Positions 39,390-49,068 of a stretch of DNA of 64,000 nt are shown here, in pieces (positions within the stretch are counted from its first letter, which is position 1; the number at the start of each line of letters is the position of its first letter). Source of the DNA: Pseudomonadota bacterium. Lineage in GTDB: Bacteria > Pseudomonadota > Alphaproteobacteria > Rhizobiales > Beijerinckiaceae. The stretch is from the NCBI GenBank assembly GCA_021813805.1, contig JAKAJL010000020.1:1-64000 (forward strand), read 5' to 3'. Below the pieces are notes generated by a model. That model was not told where the DNA came from, made no database searches, and was given only the letters and a program-made list of their open reading frames with translations. The translations under genes were made by a program, and so were the position numbers.

Positions 39390-40627
39390 ACCAGCCGGTG
39401 AAGATCCCTGTCCTCGACATCGAGAAAATCCGCGCCGATTTCCCCATTCTTGGCGAGAAGCCCTATGGCAAGACGCTGGTCTATCTCGACAATGCGGCCT
39501 CGGCGCAGAAGCCGCGCGCGGTGATCGAGCGAATGGTCCGCGCCTATGAGCACGAATACGCCAATGTCCATCGCGGCTTGCATTTCCTGGCCAACGCCGC
39601 GACCGACGCCTATGAGGGCGCGCGCGAGAAAATGCGCGCCTTTCTCAACGCCGGCTCCAGCGAAGAAATCATTTTTACCCGCGGCGCCACCGAGGCGCTG
39701 AATCTGGTCGCTTCCTCCTTCGGCCTCGCCCATATCGGCGAGGGCGACGAGATCGTGTTGTCGATCATGGAGCATCATTCCAATATCGTGCCCTGGCATT
39801 TTCTGCGCGAACGCAAGGGCGCGAAGCTGAAATGGGTCGATGTCGAGGACGACGGCTCGTTCTCGCTCGCCAAATTCGCCGACGCGCTGACCGAGAAAAC
39901 GAAGATCGTCGCGATCACCCATATGTCCAACGTTCTGGGCACGGTGACGCCGGTGAAGGAGATCGTCGGCCTCGCCCATGAGCGCGGGATTCCGGTACTG
40001 ATCGACGGCTCGCAGGGGGCGGTCCATTGCGATGTGGACGTGCGCGATCTCGATGTCGATTTCTATGTCGTCACCGGCCACAAGCTTTACGGCCCGACCG
40101 GGATCGGCGCCCTTTACGGCAAGCGGGAATGGCTCGAAAAGCTGCCGCCCTTCGCCGGCGGCGGCGAGATGATCGAGACGGTGACGCTCGACAATGTGAC
40201 CTATGGCGTTCCGCCGCAGCGTTTCGAAGCCGGCACGCCGCCGATCGTCCAGGCGGCGGGGCTTGGGGCCGCGCTCGATTATATGGAAGGCGTCGGCCGC
40301 GCCGCGATCCACGCCCATGAGGCCGACCTTGCCGCCTATGCCGCGAAGCGCCTCGGCGAACTGCCTTACCTGCGGATGATCGGCAATGCGCCGGGCAAGG
40401 GGGCTCTGTTCTCCTTCGAAATGAAGGGCGCGCACGCCCATGACGTCGCCACGGTGATCGACCGTTCCGGCGTCGCGGTGCGCGCCGGCACCCATTGCGC
40501 TCAGCCGCTTTTGGCGCGTTTCGGCGCGACCTCGACATGCCGGGCGAGTTTCGCGCTCTACAACACGCGCGCGGAAGTAGATGCTCTTGTCGCGGCGCTG
40601 GAGCGCGCCGCCCATCTTTTTGCCTGA
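39386..40627 (+). CDS. sufS: Cysteine desulfurase SufS
   Basis: A 413-residue group II cysteine desulfurase that supplies sulfur to SufBCD. The start IEKIRADFPILGEKPYGKTL and LVYLDNAASAQKPRAVIE are characteristic. The PLP lysine lies in VVTGHKLYGPTGIGALY and the active-site Cys at about residue 371 in RAGTHCAQPLLARFG, inside the tightly ordered loop of group II. Translation is coupled to sufD by an ATGA overlap. No sufE gene is seen, so the sulfur acceptor partner is elsewhere or missing. Confidence 0.95.
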   Translation: MNQPVKIPVLDIEKIRADFPILGEKPYGKTLVYLDNAASAQKPRAVIERMVRAYEHEYANVHRGLHFLANAATDAYEGAREKMRAFLNAGSSEEIIFTRGATEALNLVASSFGLAHIGEGDEIVLSIMEHHSNIVPWHFLRERKGAKLKWVDVEDDGSFSLAKFADALTEKTKIVAITHMSNVLGTVTPVKEIVGLAHERGIPVLIDGSQGAVHCDVDVRDLDVDFYVVTGHKLYGPTGIGALYGKREWLEKLPPFAGGGEMIETVTLDNVTYGVPPQRFEAGTPPIVQAAGLGAALDYMEGVGRAAIHAHEADLAAYAAKRLGELPYLRMIGNAPGKGALFSFEMKGAHAHDVATVIDRSGVAVRAGTHCAQPLLARFGATSTCRASFALYNTRAEVDALVAALERAAHLFA

Positions 40628-40640
40628 ACGGAATCACGCG

Positions 40641-41024
40641 ATGAACCAGCACGCCGAAGCCGAAATTCAGCCGAATCGCCCCGCTTTCGCGGTGAAGGAC
40701 GCCATGTCGCCGGAAGAGCTCGACAGGCTCACCGATGGCATCATCGCCGCGCTCAAGACAGTGTTCGACCCGGAAATCCCGGCCGACATCTATGAACTCG
40801 GCCTGATCTATCGCGTCGATATCGATGGAAGCCGTTTCGTCACCATCGACATGACCCTGACCGCGCCCGGTTGCCCGGTGGCGGGCGAAATGCCGGTCTG
40901 GGTGCGCAATGCGGTCTCCGCCGTGCCTGGCGTCGCCGGGGTCGAAGTCAATATGGTGTTCGACCCGCCGTGGGATCAAAGCCGCATGTCGGAGGAAGCG
41001 AGAATCGCGCTGGATATGTGGTGA
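40641..41024 (+). CDS. SUF-associated MIP18/DUF59 protein (SufT-like)
   Basis: A 127-residue MIP18-family protein. The conserved region is VFDPEIPADIYELGLIYRVD, then MTLTAPGCPVAGEMPVWVRN with the key Cys, and VEVNMVFDPPWDQSRMSEEA. In suf operons such proteins are called SufT and take part in Fe-S cluster maturation or transfer. It starts 13 bases after sufS and appears to end the operon: no sufA follows, and the next 188 bases hold no gene. Confidence 0.88.
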   Translation: MNQHAEAEIQPNRPAFAVKDAMSPEELDRLTDGIIAALKTVFDPEIPADIYELGLIYRVDIDGSRFVTIDMTLTAPGCPVAGEMPVWVRNAVSAVPGVAGVEVNMVFDPPWDQSRMSEEARIALDMW

Positions 41025-41212
41025 ACCGCCTCCGCGGGCGGCGCTCGAGCGGTGAACACCCTACGCTTGGCGTCCGGCTAGACGAACCCGTCGGGCGGAG
41101 AGCGGAAGTTCCCAACCGCGTGGGGGCGGAGGGTTAGAGGCAAAGTCCGAGCTCTCTCCGAGGTCGCATAAGCGGTGTCAGCTTCGACGCGCGTCAGCCT
41201 TCATCAGGCTGA

Positions 41213-41497
41213 TCAACTCCAGTGATAACCGTGAACTGGCTGATCATCGACTGAACGTCCCGGCTCCCGAGCGTTCAGCATGCGCTCATGGGCGGCGCGC
41301 GCGAAAGGCGCCAGCCACCACGCGACCGGCGTCGACACAATCAGTGACGCCGCAACCACGAAAGGCATCAATGTCATGGCGAGATTCGAAAGCGGCGTCG
41401 CCAAAACCAGGACCGCGCCAATGCCGAAAACGACCGCCTGCACCATCATGAAAATCACGAGTGCGATAGTCGTGCGATTTGACATGTGATGGGTCAT
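41213..41497 (-). CDS. Small two-helix membrane protein
   Basis: A 94-residue protein starting at the ATG at 41497, with a GGGAGG ribosome binding site just upstream. Two hydrophobic segments, TTIALVIFMMVQAVVFGIGA and MTLMPFVVAASLIVSTPVAW, form probable membrane helices, with His/Met-rich ends. The function is unknown. It converges with the suf operon. The longer open frame back to 41689 has no protein-like character, so the short start is preferred. Confidence 0.7.
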   Translation of the reverse strand: MTHHMSNRTTIALVIFMMVQAVVFGIGAVLVLATPLSNLAMTLMPFVVAASLIVSTPVAWWLAPFARAAHERMLNAREPGRSVDDQPVHGYHWS

Positions 41498-41710
41498 TTC
41501 GGCCTCCCAAATTTGCTCGCGACTCCTCTGGCCTAGAACGCGCAGAGATCGGACCGAGTTCCTTTTCAGGACGATTTTCGCGCTACCCGTTTCGCGCTGT
41601 CGTCTTTTTTCCAATGGAATGTCGGCGTCCGACGCCAATGAACAATGGATGTCCGCTTCGAGCCGGAAGTTTGCCGATTTCGCGGTCATTCACGAACGGG
41701 AGCCAAGCCG

Positions 41711-42394
41711 CTAGGGCGCAGCCTTTCGATAAAGTCCTGAAAAAGATACGTTCATCCCGCCGCAGACATCGTTGTCGCGCACGAACAGGAAATCCCCCGA
41801 GCGGACGAGTTTCAGATTGCAGCCGCTGACGGAATCGTCGTCCACGATCCTGCCCTGGCCGTTTTTGAGTGCGAGCGGGCCGGAAAATGAGCCGGAATTG
41901 ATCGCGCCGCGCTTGACCCGCTCGGGGTCGAGCGCGCCATAGGTCGCCTCGCCGCTCGCCCTCAGCCCGTCCTTGGCCTGTTCGATGGCGATGTCGGCCT
42001 CGACGCGCTTCCAGCCGCCGACCCATGCGGCGGGATCGTTAGCCAGCGGGGCCGGTTCGAGCGTGGCGGAAGGCAGCCAGCCGCCGCGGCTCCCCTTGCC
42101 GTCGTCGTAATCGACGCAGACGAAATCGCCCCTTTTGCCGCCGAGCACGACCAGATCGCCGGGAACGAGATAAGCCTTGTCCTGGCATTGCGGCGCGACG
42201 GAAGGGCAGGGGCTTTTGCGGCCGCCATTTTTGCGGAAAAAAACTTTGCCCGCATCCGTCTTGATCCGGCCGATGACAAGATCGGGCGTATCGGCAAAGC
42301 CGACGCCCGAGCAGAAGCTTTCGCTATTTCCCGCCCGCGCGGCGAGAGGCGGAAGGAAAAGCGCCGTCGCGCCGATGAGGGCAAGGCGGCGCAT
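41711..42394 (-). CDS. Exported hypothetical protein with SH3-like part
   Basis: A 227-residue periplasmic protein with a clear signal peptide (MRRLALIGATALFLPPLAARA). It has several cysteines: SFCSGVGF, SPCPSVAPQCQDK, FVCVDYDD, SGCNLKLV and NDVCGGMN, probably disulfide bonded. The middle (YLVPGDLVVLGGKRGDFVCV, then GGWLPSATLEP) looks like an SH3-like fold. The function is unknown. A GTG at 42403 overlapping the pyrE stop (GTGA) is an alternative start and would couple it to pyrE. Confidence 0.7.
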   Translation of the reverse strand: MRRLALIGATALFLPPLAARAGNSESFCSGVGFADTPDLVIGRIKTDAGKVFFRKNGGRKSPCPSVAPQCQDKAYLVPGDLVVLGGKRGDFVCVDYDDGKGSRGGWLPSATLEPAPLANDPAAWVGGWKRVEADIAIEQAKDGLRASGEATYGALDPERVKRGAINSGSFSGPLALKNGQGRIVDDDSVSGCNLKLVRSGDFLFVRDNDVCGGMNVSFSGLYRKAAP

Positions 42395-42399
42395 CCGGC

Positions 42400-43107
42400 T
42401 CACGCTTTTTGACCGAATTCGCTGGCCCCGCCGTGCGCGGCGGACCATTCGGCGGGGGCGCGCAGGAATTTCTCCACCTCGTCCAAAGTCGCGTCGGGCA
42501 GATATTTCGTCCGGCGCGCGACCTTCAGCACGTCCCACCACGTCGTGAGTTGATGAAGCACGATATTCTCTTTCCCCAGCTCGGCGCGAGCCTGCGGGAA
42601 AATGTCATAGAAAAAGAACACGAAGGTATGGCCGCAGCTCTGGCCCGCCTCGCGGATCGCCGAGATGAAATTGACCTTCGAGGCGCCGTCGGTCGCGAGG
42701 TCTTCGACCAGCAAAGTGCGGGCGCCGTCGCGCACCTCGCCCTCGATCCGGGCGTTGCGGCCGAAACCCTTGGGTTTTTTCCGCACATATTGCATCGGCA
42801 GCGACAGCCGGTCGGAAATCCAGGCGGCGAAGGGAATGCCCGCCGTCTCGCCGCCGGCGATGATGTCGAGGCTTTCGTAGCCGATCTCGCGCTGGATGGT
42901 TTTCACCGCGAAATCCATCAGAACATTGCGCAGGCGGGGAAAGGCGATCAGCTTGCGCATGTCCGTATAGACTGGGCTCGCCCAGCCCGATGTGAAGATG
43001 AAGGGCTTTTCCGCATTGAACAGGACGGCGCCGACCTCCAGAAGCATTTTGGCGGTTTCTTCGGCGATCAGCTGCTTTTCCAGAGCGGCGGGGGAAAGGT
43101 CGGACAT
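42400..43107 (-). CDS. pyrE: Orotate phosphoribosyltransferase
   Basis: A 235-residue enzyme converting orotate and PRPP to orotidine 5'-monophosphate in pyrimidine synthesis. The phosphoribosyltransferase signature is [17 protein letters not shown] near residues 130-146. [20 protein letters not shown] and [19 protein letters not shown] are also typical, as is [10 protein letters not shown]. It is divergent from rarA, and its stop overlaps a possible start of the exported protein downstream. Confidence 0.94.
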   Translation of the reverse strand: MSDLSPAALEKQLIAEETAKMLLEVGAVLFNAEKPFIFTSGWASPVYTDMRKLIAFPRLRNVLMDFAVKTIQREIGYESLDIIAGGETAGIPFAAWISDRLSLPMQYVRKKPKGFGRNARIEGEVRDGARTLLVEDLATDGASKVNFISAIREAGQSCGHTFVFFFYDIFPQARAELGKENIVLHQLTTWWDVLKVARRTKYLPDATLDEVEKFLRAPAEWSAAHGGASEFGQKA

Positions 43108-43201
43108 CGTTCACCTCTTGGCTTTGGCGCTGGTTTGAACCGGATGGGCGCCAAGGTCAATCGGCTGTTGCCCGAACCCTGCAGAAGCGCGAAAAGAGGC
43201 C

Positions 43202-44512
43202 ATGACCGATCTCTTCGCCAGCGCCGGACTGGACAAGGACGCGCCGCGCCCGCTGGCGGAGCGCTTGCGGCCCAAGACTCTTGCCGAAGTCGCCGGGCAG
43301 GACCATCTGCTCGGTCCCCATGGCGCGCTGACCCGGCTCATCGAATCGGGGTCTTTGGGCAGCCTGATCTTCTGGGGGCCTCCCGGCACGGGAAAGACCA
43401 CGGTCGCCCGCCTGCTGGCCAACGAGACGAGACTTCATTTCGTCCAGGCTTCGGCGATTTTTTCCGGCGTCGGCGAATTGAAAAGGATTTTCGACGAGGC
43501 GCGCGGGCGCCGCGCCGTCGGGCAAGGGACGCTGCTGTTTGTCGATGAAATCCACCGCTTCAACCGCGCCCAGCAGGATTCCTTTCTTCCTGTCATGGAG
43601 GACGGCACGATCACCCTGATAGGCGCCACCACCGAAAACCCGTCCTTCGAGCTCAACGCCGCGCTCTTGTCGCGCGCCCGAGTCCTGACGTTTCACAGCC
43701 TCGACGCCGAGGCGATCGAAAAGCTTTGCGCGCGCGCCGAAGCGGAGGAGGGCAAAAAGCTGCCGCTCGACGAGGAGGCGCGCGCGGCTTTGGTCAATAT
43801 GGCCGATGGCGACGGCCGCGCCGCGCTCACTCTGGTCGAGGAAATTTTTCGCGCCGCGCGGCCGGACGAGATTTTCGATGTCAAAGGCTTGAGCGAGATC
43901 GTCCAACGCCGGGCGCCGATTTACGACAAGGGCCAGGAGGGCCATTACAATCTCATCAGCGCCCTGCACAAGACGGTGCGCGGCTCCGATCCCGACGCCG
44001 CGCTCTATTATCTGGCGCGCATGTTCGACGCCGGCGAGGACCCGCTTTTCATCGCCCGCCGGGTGGTGCGCATGGCGGTCGAGGACATCGGCCTCGCCGA
44101 CCCGCAGGCGTTGGCGATCGCCAACGCCGCCAAGGACGCCTATGATTTTTTAGGCAGCCCCGAGGGCGAACTGGCGATCGCTCACGCCGTGGTCTATTGC
44201 GCGACCGCGCCCAAATCCAACGCCAATTATCTCGCCTACAAGGCGGCGCAAAAGCTCGCCCGCGAACACGGCTCGCTCATGCCGCCGAAGACCATACTCA
44301 ACGCCCCGACAAAGCTGATGAAATCCGAAGGCTATGGCGCCGGCTATTTCTATGACCACGACGCCCCCGACGCCTTTTCCGGCCAGAACTATTGGCCTGA
44401 GGCGTTAGGCCGGCAAAAGCTCTACGAACCCGTCGAACGCGGCTTCGAGCGCGAAATACGCAAGAGGCTGGAATATTGGGAGAAATTGCGGCGGGAGCGG
44501 GGGGGCGCCTGA
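43202..44512 (+). CDS. rarA: Replication-associated recombination protein RarA
   Basis: A 436-residue AAA+ ATPase of the RarA/MgsA/WRNIP1 family, acting at stalled replication forks. It starts with PLAERLRPKTLAEVAGQDHL. Walker A is FWGPPGTGKTTVARLLA near residue 60, Walker B is LLFVDEIHRFNRAQQD, and sensor 1 is IGATTENPSFELNAALLSRA. The C-terminal part, with HYNLISALHKTVRGSDPDAA, is the tetramerisation region. Length is normal for the family. Confidence 0.94.
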   Translation: MTDLFASAGLDKDAPRPLAERLRPKTLAEVAGQDHLLGPHGALTRLIESGSLGSLIFWGPPGTGKTTVARLLANETRLHFVQASAIFSGVGELKRIFDEARGRRAVGQGTLLFVDEIHRFNRAQQDSFLPVMEDGTITLIGATTENPSFELNAALLSRARVLTFHSLDAEAIEKLCARAEAEEGKKLPLDEEARAALVNMADGDGRAALTLVEEIFRAARPDEIFDVKGLSEIVQRRAPIYDKGQEGHYNLISALHKTVRGSDPDAALYYLARMFDAGEDPLFIARRVVRMAVEDIGLADPQALAIANAAKDAYDFLGSPEGELAIAHAVVYCATAPKSNANYLAYKAAQKLAREHGSLMPPKTILNAPTKLMKSEGYGAGYFYDHDAPDAFSGQNYWPEALGRQKLYEPVERGFEREIRKRLEYWEKLRRERGGA

Positions 44513-44582
44513 GAGTGCAGATTTCAGTTGCCGCGTCCATTCGGTGGATGACGCCGGGCCGCGCCTTGGCTATAGAGGGGCC

Positions 44583-44966
44583 ATGCAGGCCTATCTTCTC
44601 GTCTTTCTCGGCGCCGGGCTCGGCGGCACATTGCGGCACACCGTGAATCTTCTCGCGGCGCGGCTGTTGGGCACAAATTTTCCCTGGGGGACGTTTCTGA
44701 TCAATATTTCCGGTTCGCTGGTCATGGGCCTGCTCGCCGGCTTTCTCGCCTTCCGCACGGGCGCCAACTGGACGCAGCACGCCCGCCTGTTCCTGCTGAC
44801 CGGCGTTTTGGGCGGCTACACCACCTTCTCCGCTTATTCGCTCGATTCGGCGTTGCTGTTCGAGCGCGGCGAGCTTTTGATGGCGGCTGCTTATGTCGGC
44901 GGTACGGTCGCTCTGGCGATGGCCGGCGTGTTCAGCGGCCTGTTCATCGCGCGGGCGCTGTCGTGA
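44583..44966 (+). CDS. crcB: Fluoride channel CrcB/Fluc
   Basis: A 127-residue four-helix membrane protein that exports fluoride as a dual-topology dimer. Marks are LVFLGAGLGGTLRHTVNLLA, the NFPWGTFLINISGSLVMGLL segment, and GVLGGYTTFSAYSLDSALLF with the phenylalanine-box and Na+ site region. No fluoride riboswitch was recognised upstream. The stop overlaps the start of the pseudouridine synthase gene (GTGA). Confidence 0.93.
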   Translation: MQAYLLVFLGAGLGGTLRHTVNLLAARLLGTNFPWGTFLINISGSLVMGLLAGFLAFRTGANWTQHARLFLLTGVLGGYTTFSAYSLDSALLFERGELLMAAAYVGGTVALAMAGVFSGLFIARALS

Positions 44967-46120
44967 AAAGTCCGCGCGCCGGATCGCCGGCCAAGCCTTT
45001 AGCCCCCAAGCCTCCCACTCCCAAAAAAGGGCCGGAAAATGACGCCCAGTCGCTCGGCGTGCAAAATCTGCTCGTGACCGAGGACGAGGACGGGATGCGC
45101 CTGGACCGCTGGTTCAAGCGCCGAATCCCGACCCTCGCGCTCTCGCATTTGGCGAAAATCTGCCGCAAGGGCGAGGTGCGTCTCGACGGCAAGCGCGTCG
45201 AGACTTCCGCGCGAGTCGCGGCGGGCCAAAAGGTTCGCGTGCCGCCGCTCAATGTCGAGGCGCCCAAGGCGCCGGCGGTGAAGCGCCCGGAGCAGGCCGA
45301 GGCGGACGCCCGCGCGATACGCGACATGGTCCTGCTCGACGACCGCGACCTGATGGTGCTCAACAAGCCGTTCGGCCTCGCGGTTCAGGGAGGTTCGGGA
45401 ACCAAAATCCATCTCGACGGCATGCTGCAATCCCTGGCCAATGCGCGCGGCGAGCGCCCGGTTCTGGTCCATCGCCTCGACCGCGACACGTCCGGCGTGC
45501 TGCTGGTCGCCAAGACCCGGAAAATGGCCGCCGATCTCGGCGAAATTTTTCGCTCGCGCGCGGCGAAGAAAATTTACTGGGCGCTGGTGGAAGGCGTGCC
45601 GCGCCCGGCGCAGGGCCGCATTTCGCTCTATCTCGCCAAGGGCGAGGGGATGGGCGATAACCGCCCGCCGCGCGGGCGCCACGGCATGGAGGCGCGGCGC
45701 GACATCGAGAAAATGCGCGTCGCCAAACATGGCGACGAGGACGCCCAGCATTCGGTGACCTATTACGCCGTGGTGGACAAGCTGGCGCCGCGTCTCGCCT
45801 GGCTGTCGATGAAGCCGCTGACCGGCCGCACCCATCAATTGCGCGCCCATGCCGAGGCCATCGGCTGCCCGATCGTCGGCGACCCCAAATATGGCCACGG
45901 CGACGAAGACCGCCGCCGCCGCGCCGACCCGAACCGCAACATTCCCGACGGCGTCGAGAACAAGCTGCACCTGCTCGCCCGCCGCCTGATCCTGCCGCAC
46001 CCGAAAGGCGGCGCGCTCGACGTGACCGCGCCGCTGCCGCCGCATATGCGCAAAAGCTGGGAAATGTTCGGCTTCGACGTCAACCAGCGCGACCCGATTC
46101 TGGACGCGCCGGAGGAATAG
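44963..46120 (+). CDS. RluC/RluD-type ribosomal pseudouridine synthase
   Basis: A 385-residue RluA-family pseudouridine synthase acting on 23S rRNA. After a basic leader, an S4 RNA-binding domain occupies about residues 30-95 (GMRLDRWFKRRIPTLALSHL). The catalytic domain has VLVHRLDRDTSGVLLVAKT with the catalytic Asp near residue 172, KIYWALVEGVPRPAQG, and MKPLTGRTHQLRAHAEAIGC. It resembles RluC, but the exact target uridines cannot be fixed by eye. The GTG start overlaps the crcB stop, and the end converges on the CobW gene with 4 bases between. Confidence 0.9.
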   Translation: MKSPRAGSPAKPLAPKPPTPKKGPENDAQSLGVQNLLVTEDEDGMRLDRWFKRRIPTLALSHLAKICRKGEVRLDGKRVETSARVAAGQKVRVPPLNVEAPKAPAVKRPEQAEADARAIRDMVLLDDRDLMVLNKPFGLAVQGGSGTKIHLDGMLQSLANARGERPVLVHRLDRDTSGVLLVAKTRKMAADLGEIFRSRAAKKIYWALVEGVPRPAQGRISLYLAKGEGMGDNRPPRGRHGMEARRDIEKMRVAKHGDEDAQHSVTYYAVVDKLAPRLAWLSMKPLTGRTHQLRAHAEAIGCPIVGDPKYGHGDEDRRRRADPNRNIPDGVENKLHLLARRLILPHPKGGALDVTAPLPPHMRKSWEMFGFDVNQRDPILDAPEE

Positions 46121-46124
46121 GACG

Positions 46125-47228
46125 TTATTGCGGAAGATACGCCGCGCAGGCCTCGAAACCCGCGCGCAATTCGTTTTCCTTGAGCTTGCGGCCGATGAAG
46201 ACGATGCGGCTGGAACGCTTTTCGTCGGCCTTCCAGTCGCGCTGGAGATCGCCGTCCAGGATCATGTGGACGCCTTGGAAGACATAGCGCTTCGGCTCGT
46301 CGGGGAAGGCGAGAATCCCCTTCGAGCGCAGGATGTCCGGCCCGTCGCGCTGAACCACCTCGTTGATCCATGGCATGAAAAGATCGGGATCGACCGGGCC
46401 GTCGATCTGGATGGCGACCGAGCGAACTTCCTCGTCATGAAGCACTTTTGGCGCGTGATGATGATCGTGGCTGTGATGATGATCGTGGCTGTGATGGTCG
46501 TGGTCGCAACCTGGGCCGCATTCGTGATCGTGATCATGATGGTGGTGATCATGATCATGATGATCGTGGTCGTGGTCTTCCGTCTCGAGGAACTCAGGCT
46601 CCAGTTCGAGGATGCGGTCGAGATCGAAGGCCTTGCGGTCGAGCACGGCCTCCAGCGGCACGTCGCATTTCCTTGTGTGGTGGATTTTGGCATAGGGATT
46701 GAGGCCGCGAATACGGGCCTCGACCTCTTCCCGTTCCTCCTCGCTCACCAGGTCGATCTTGTTGAGCAGGACGACGTCAGCGAAGGCGATCTGGTTTTTG
46801 GCTTCCGGCGCGTCCTTGAGCCGGGCGGCCAGGAATTTGGCGTCGGCGACGGTGACGATGGCGTCGAGCCTGGTCTGGTTCTGGACCTCGGCGTCCACGA
46901 AAAAGGTCTGGGCGACCGGCGCCGGGTCGGCGAGGCCGGTGGTTTCGACCAGGATCGCGTCGAATCTGCCCTTGCGGCGCATCAGGCCCTCGATGATGCG
47001 GATGAGGTCGCCGCGCACGGTGCAGCAGATGCAGCCGTTGTTCATTTCGAAAACTTCCTCGTCGGCGTCCACGACGAGTTCATTGTCGATGCCGATCTCG
47101 CCGAACTCGTTGACGATCACGGCGAATTTCCGGCCATGGTCTTCGGTAAGGATGCGGTTGAGCAAGGTGGTTTTTCCCGCCCCGAGATAGCCGGTGAGGA
47201 CGGTGACGGGAATTTTTTCTGACGACAT
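46125..47228 (-). CDS. CobW/COG0523-family zinc GTPase with His-rich insert
   Basis: A 367-residue metal-handling GTPase. The P-loop [17 protein letters not shown] lies near residues 11-27. The COG0523 metal motif CICC is at 65-68 in [14 protein letters not shown], the switch [11 protein letters not shown] follows, and the NKIDL guanine motif is near 155. Between the GTPase and the CobW C-terminal domain lies a segment of about 45 residues, roughly 218-262, made mostly of His and Asp with CGPGC, a likely zinc buffer. It lies upstream in order of znuB-znuA on the same strand (12 bases after znuA), so a zinc chaperone role is likely. Confidence 0.9.
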   Translation of the reverse strand: MSSEKIPVTVLTGYLGAGKTTLLNRILTEDHGRKFAVIVNEFGEIGIDNELVVDADEEVFEMNNGCICCTVRGDLIRIIEGLMRRKGRFDAILVETTGLADPAPVAQTFFVDAEVQNQTRLDAIVTVADAKFLAARLKDAPEAKNQIAFADVVLLNKIDLVSEEEREEVEARIRGLNPYAKIHHTRKCDVPLEAVLDRKAFDLDRILELEPEFLETEDHDHDHHDHDHHHHDHDHECGPGCDHDHHSHDHHHSHDHHHAPKVLHDEEVRSVAIQIDGPVDPDLFMPWINEVVQRDGPDILRSKGILAFPDEPKRYVFQGVHMILDGDLQRDWKADEKRSSRIVFIGRKLKENELRAGFEACAAYLPQ

Positions 47229-47239
47229 GCGAACTCCGG

Positions 47240-48130
47240 TCAGTTGCTGGGCGCGAGGGCCTTCTTCAACTCGATGATATTGTGCTTCATCATGGCAATG
47301 TAAGTGGCGGCGGGGCCGTTTGGCTGCGAAAGCGAGTCGGAAAAAAGCTCGCCGCCGATTTTCGCCCCGGATTCCTGGGCGATGCGCTCCATGAGCCGAG
47401 GGTCGGAAATATTCTCCAGGAACACCGCCGGCGCCCGTTCCCGTCTGATCTGCGCGATGAGCGCGGCGACTTGCCGGGCGGATGGCTCCGATTCGGTCGA
47501 GAAGCCTTGGGGCGCGATGAATTCGAAGCCATAGGCCGCCGCGAAATAGCCGAAGGCGTCGTGGGTGGTGATGATTTTGCGCGCCTGGGGTGGGATGGCG
47601 GCGATGGTGGCGCGCACGTCCTTTTCGGTCGCGTCGAGCGCCGCGTCGTAGTTCTTGGCGCGGGCGCGAAAATAATCGGCGTCAGTGGGATCGACGGCGA
47701 TCAGGCCGGCGAGAATATTGGCGACATAGAGTCTGGCGTTGGCGATGCTCTGCCAGGCGTGGGGATCGACGCCTTTTTCGCCTTGGCGCGGGGTGATTCC
47801 CCTGGTGGCGACGACAACCGGCGCGCGGGCGCCCGAGGCCGCGATCAGCCGCGCCATCCAGCCTTCGAGATGGAGGCCGTTGACGACGATCAACTTGGCC
47901 GTGCTCAAGCTTTGGGCGTCGGCCGGGCTCGGCTCATAGACATGAACGTCGCCATTGGGGCCGACCAGCGCCTTGACCTCGACCTTGTCGCCGCCGATCT
48001 GGCGCGCGAAATCGGCGAGGATCGAGAAGCTGGCGACGACCGGAAGTCGTGGCGTCTCCGCCGAGGCGGGCAGGGGCGCGAAGGCCAAAACGAAGGACAG
48101 GGCCAAAACGAGGCGTATTTGCAGGCGCAT
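47240..48130 (-). CDS. znuA: Zinc ABC transporter substrate-binding protein
   Basis: A 296-residue periplasmic cluster A-I binding protein with signal peptide (cleavage near LPASAE). Candidate metal ligands are His63 in [13 protein letters not shown], His124 in [16 protein letters not shown], His190 in [17 protein letters not shown] and an acidic residue near 265. The long His-rich loop of typical ZnuA is absent, so a high-capacity binding loop is missing, or the ligand may be zinc or manganese. The ATG at 48130 follows an AGGAG site. It lies between znuB and the CobW gene. Confidence 0.88.
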   Translation of the reverse strand: MRLQIRLVLALSFVLAFAPLPASAETPRLPVVASFSILADFARQIGGDKVEVKALVGPNGDVHVYEPSPADAQSLSTAKLIVVNGLHLEGWMARLIAASGARAPVVVATRGITPRQGEKGVDPHAWQSIANARLYVANILAGLIAVDPTDADYFRARAKNYDAALDATEKDVRATIAAIPPQARKIITTHDAFGYFAAAYGFEFIAPQGFSTESEPSARQVAALIAQIRRERAPAVFLENISDPRLMERIAQESGAKIGGELFSDSLSQPNGPAATYIAMMKHNIIELKKALAPSN

Positions 48131-48156
48131 GAGCGCTCCTGTTCCGGGCCGGGGCG

Positions 48157-49026
48157 TCAGCCCCTGAGATGCGAACGCGGCGTGATCCTGCATAGCAGGC
48201 CTCCCGCCGGGCCGGCGACGAGCGAGACCAGATAAAGGACTCCGCAGGCGAGAATGATCAATGGGCCGGAGGGCAGGCCCCAGTAGAAGGACGCCAGGAG
48301 CCCGCCATAGGCGCCTGCCACGCCGAACAGGATGCTGAGCAGGATCATCCAGGTGACGTCCTGAGTCCACAGCCGGGCGCTGATCGCCGGCAGCATCATC
48401 GCGCCGACGGCGAGAAGCGTGCCCAACGCCTGAAATCCGGCGACCAGATTGAGCGCGATCAGGCCGAGGAAGGCGGCATGAGTCCAGGCGCCGGCGCGGC
48501 TGACCGAGGACAGAAAGCCGGGGTCGAGCGTGTCCAGCACCAGCGGGCGGTAGATCAGGGCGAGGCCGATCAGGGTCAGACTGGAGATCGTGGCCAGAAG
48601 GATGAGCGCGGAATTGTCGAGCGCCAGCACACTGCCGAACAGGACATGGATGAGATCGACATTGGAGCCGCGCGCCGAGATGAGGACGACGCCGAGCGCC
48701 AGCGACAGCAGATAGAAGGCGGCAAGGGAAGCGTCCTCGCGCAGGGCGGTGGCGCGGGCGACCAGGCCGGAGCCGACCGCGACCGCGAAACCGGCGAGCA
48801 GGCCGCCGATCGTCATGGCCGGCAGCGACAGGCCGGCGACGAGATAGCCGAGCGCGGCGCCGGGCAGGATGCCGTGCGAAATGGCGTCGCCGGACAGCGA
48901 CATGCGCCGCAGGATCAGGAAAACGCCGAGCGGCGCCCCGGCGAGCGCCAGGGCCATGGCGCCGACAAGGGCGCGCCGCATGAATTCGTAGTCGAGGAAG
49001 GGGCCGAAGAGCCAAGAGAGCAGCAT
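48157..49026 (-). CDS. znuB: Zinc/manganese ABC transporter permease (ABC-3 family)
   Basis: A 289-residue membrane protein with about eight helices. Family marks are LGVFLILRRMSLSGDAISHG (the region that contacts the ATPase), ILPGAALGYLVAGLSLPAMT, and LLAVGAMMLPAISARLWT near residue 215. It is the channel of the transporter whose binding protein is encoded just downstream. No ATPase gene (znuC) is seen in the window, so the system as shown is incomplete. Confidence 0.9.
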   Translation of the reverse strand: MLLSWLFGPFLDYEFMRRALVGAMALALAGAPLGVFLILRRMSLSGDAISHGILPGAALGYLVAGLSLPAMTIGGLLAGFAVAVGSGLVARATALREDASLAAFYLLSLALGVVLISARGSNVDLIHVLFGSVLALDNSALILLATISSLTLIGLALIYRPLVLDTLDPGFLSSVSRAGAWTHAAFLGLIALNLVAGFQALGTLLAVGAMMLPAISARLWTQDVTWMILLSILFGVAGAYGGLLASFYWGLPSGPLIILACGVLYLVSLVAGPAGGLLCRITPRSHLRG

Positions 49027-49068
49027 GGCTCATGTTTACCGGCAAAGCGCGGCGAAGTCATCGTGGCG

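Noticed and set aside
44513-44582. Fluoride riboswitch in front of crcB
   Set aside because: The gap is only 70 bases and does not show the conserved fluoride aptamer core as far as can be judged by eye.
46440-46570. Short tandem-like repeats (GATGATCGTGGCTGTG units) as a possible repeat element
   Set aside because: They encode the His/Asp-rich segment of the CobW GTPase and are explained by repeated codons.
48131-49045. N-terminal extension that would fuse znuA to an upstream frame (601 residues)
   Set aside because: The upstream half is an alternative frame of znuB with Arg/Pro-rich text; znuA has its own signal peptide, ATG and ribosome binding site at 48130.
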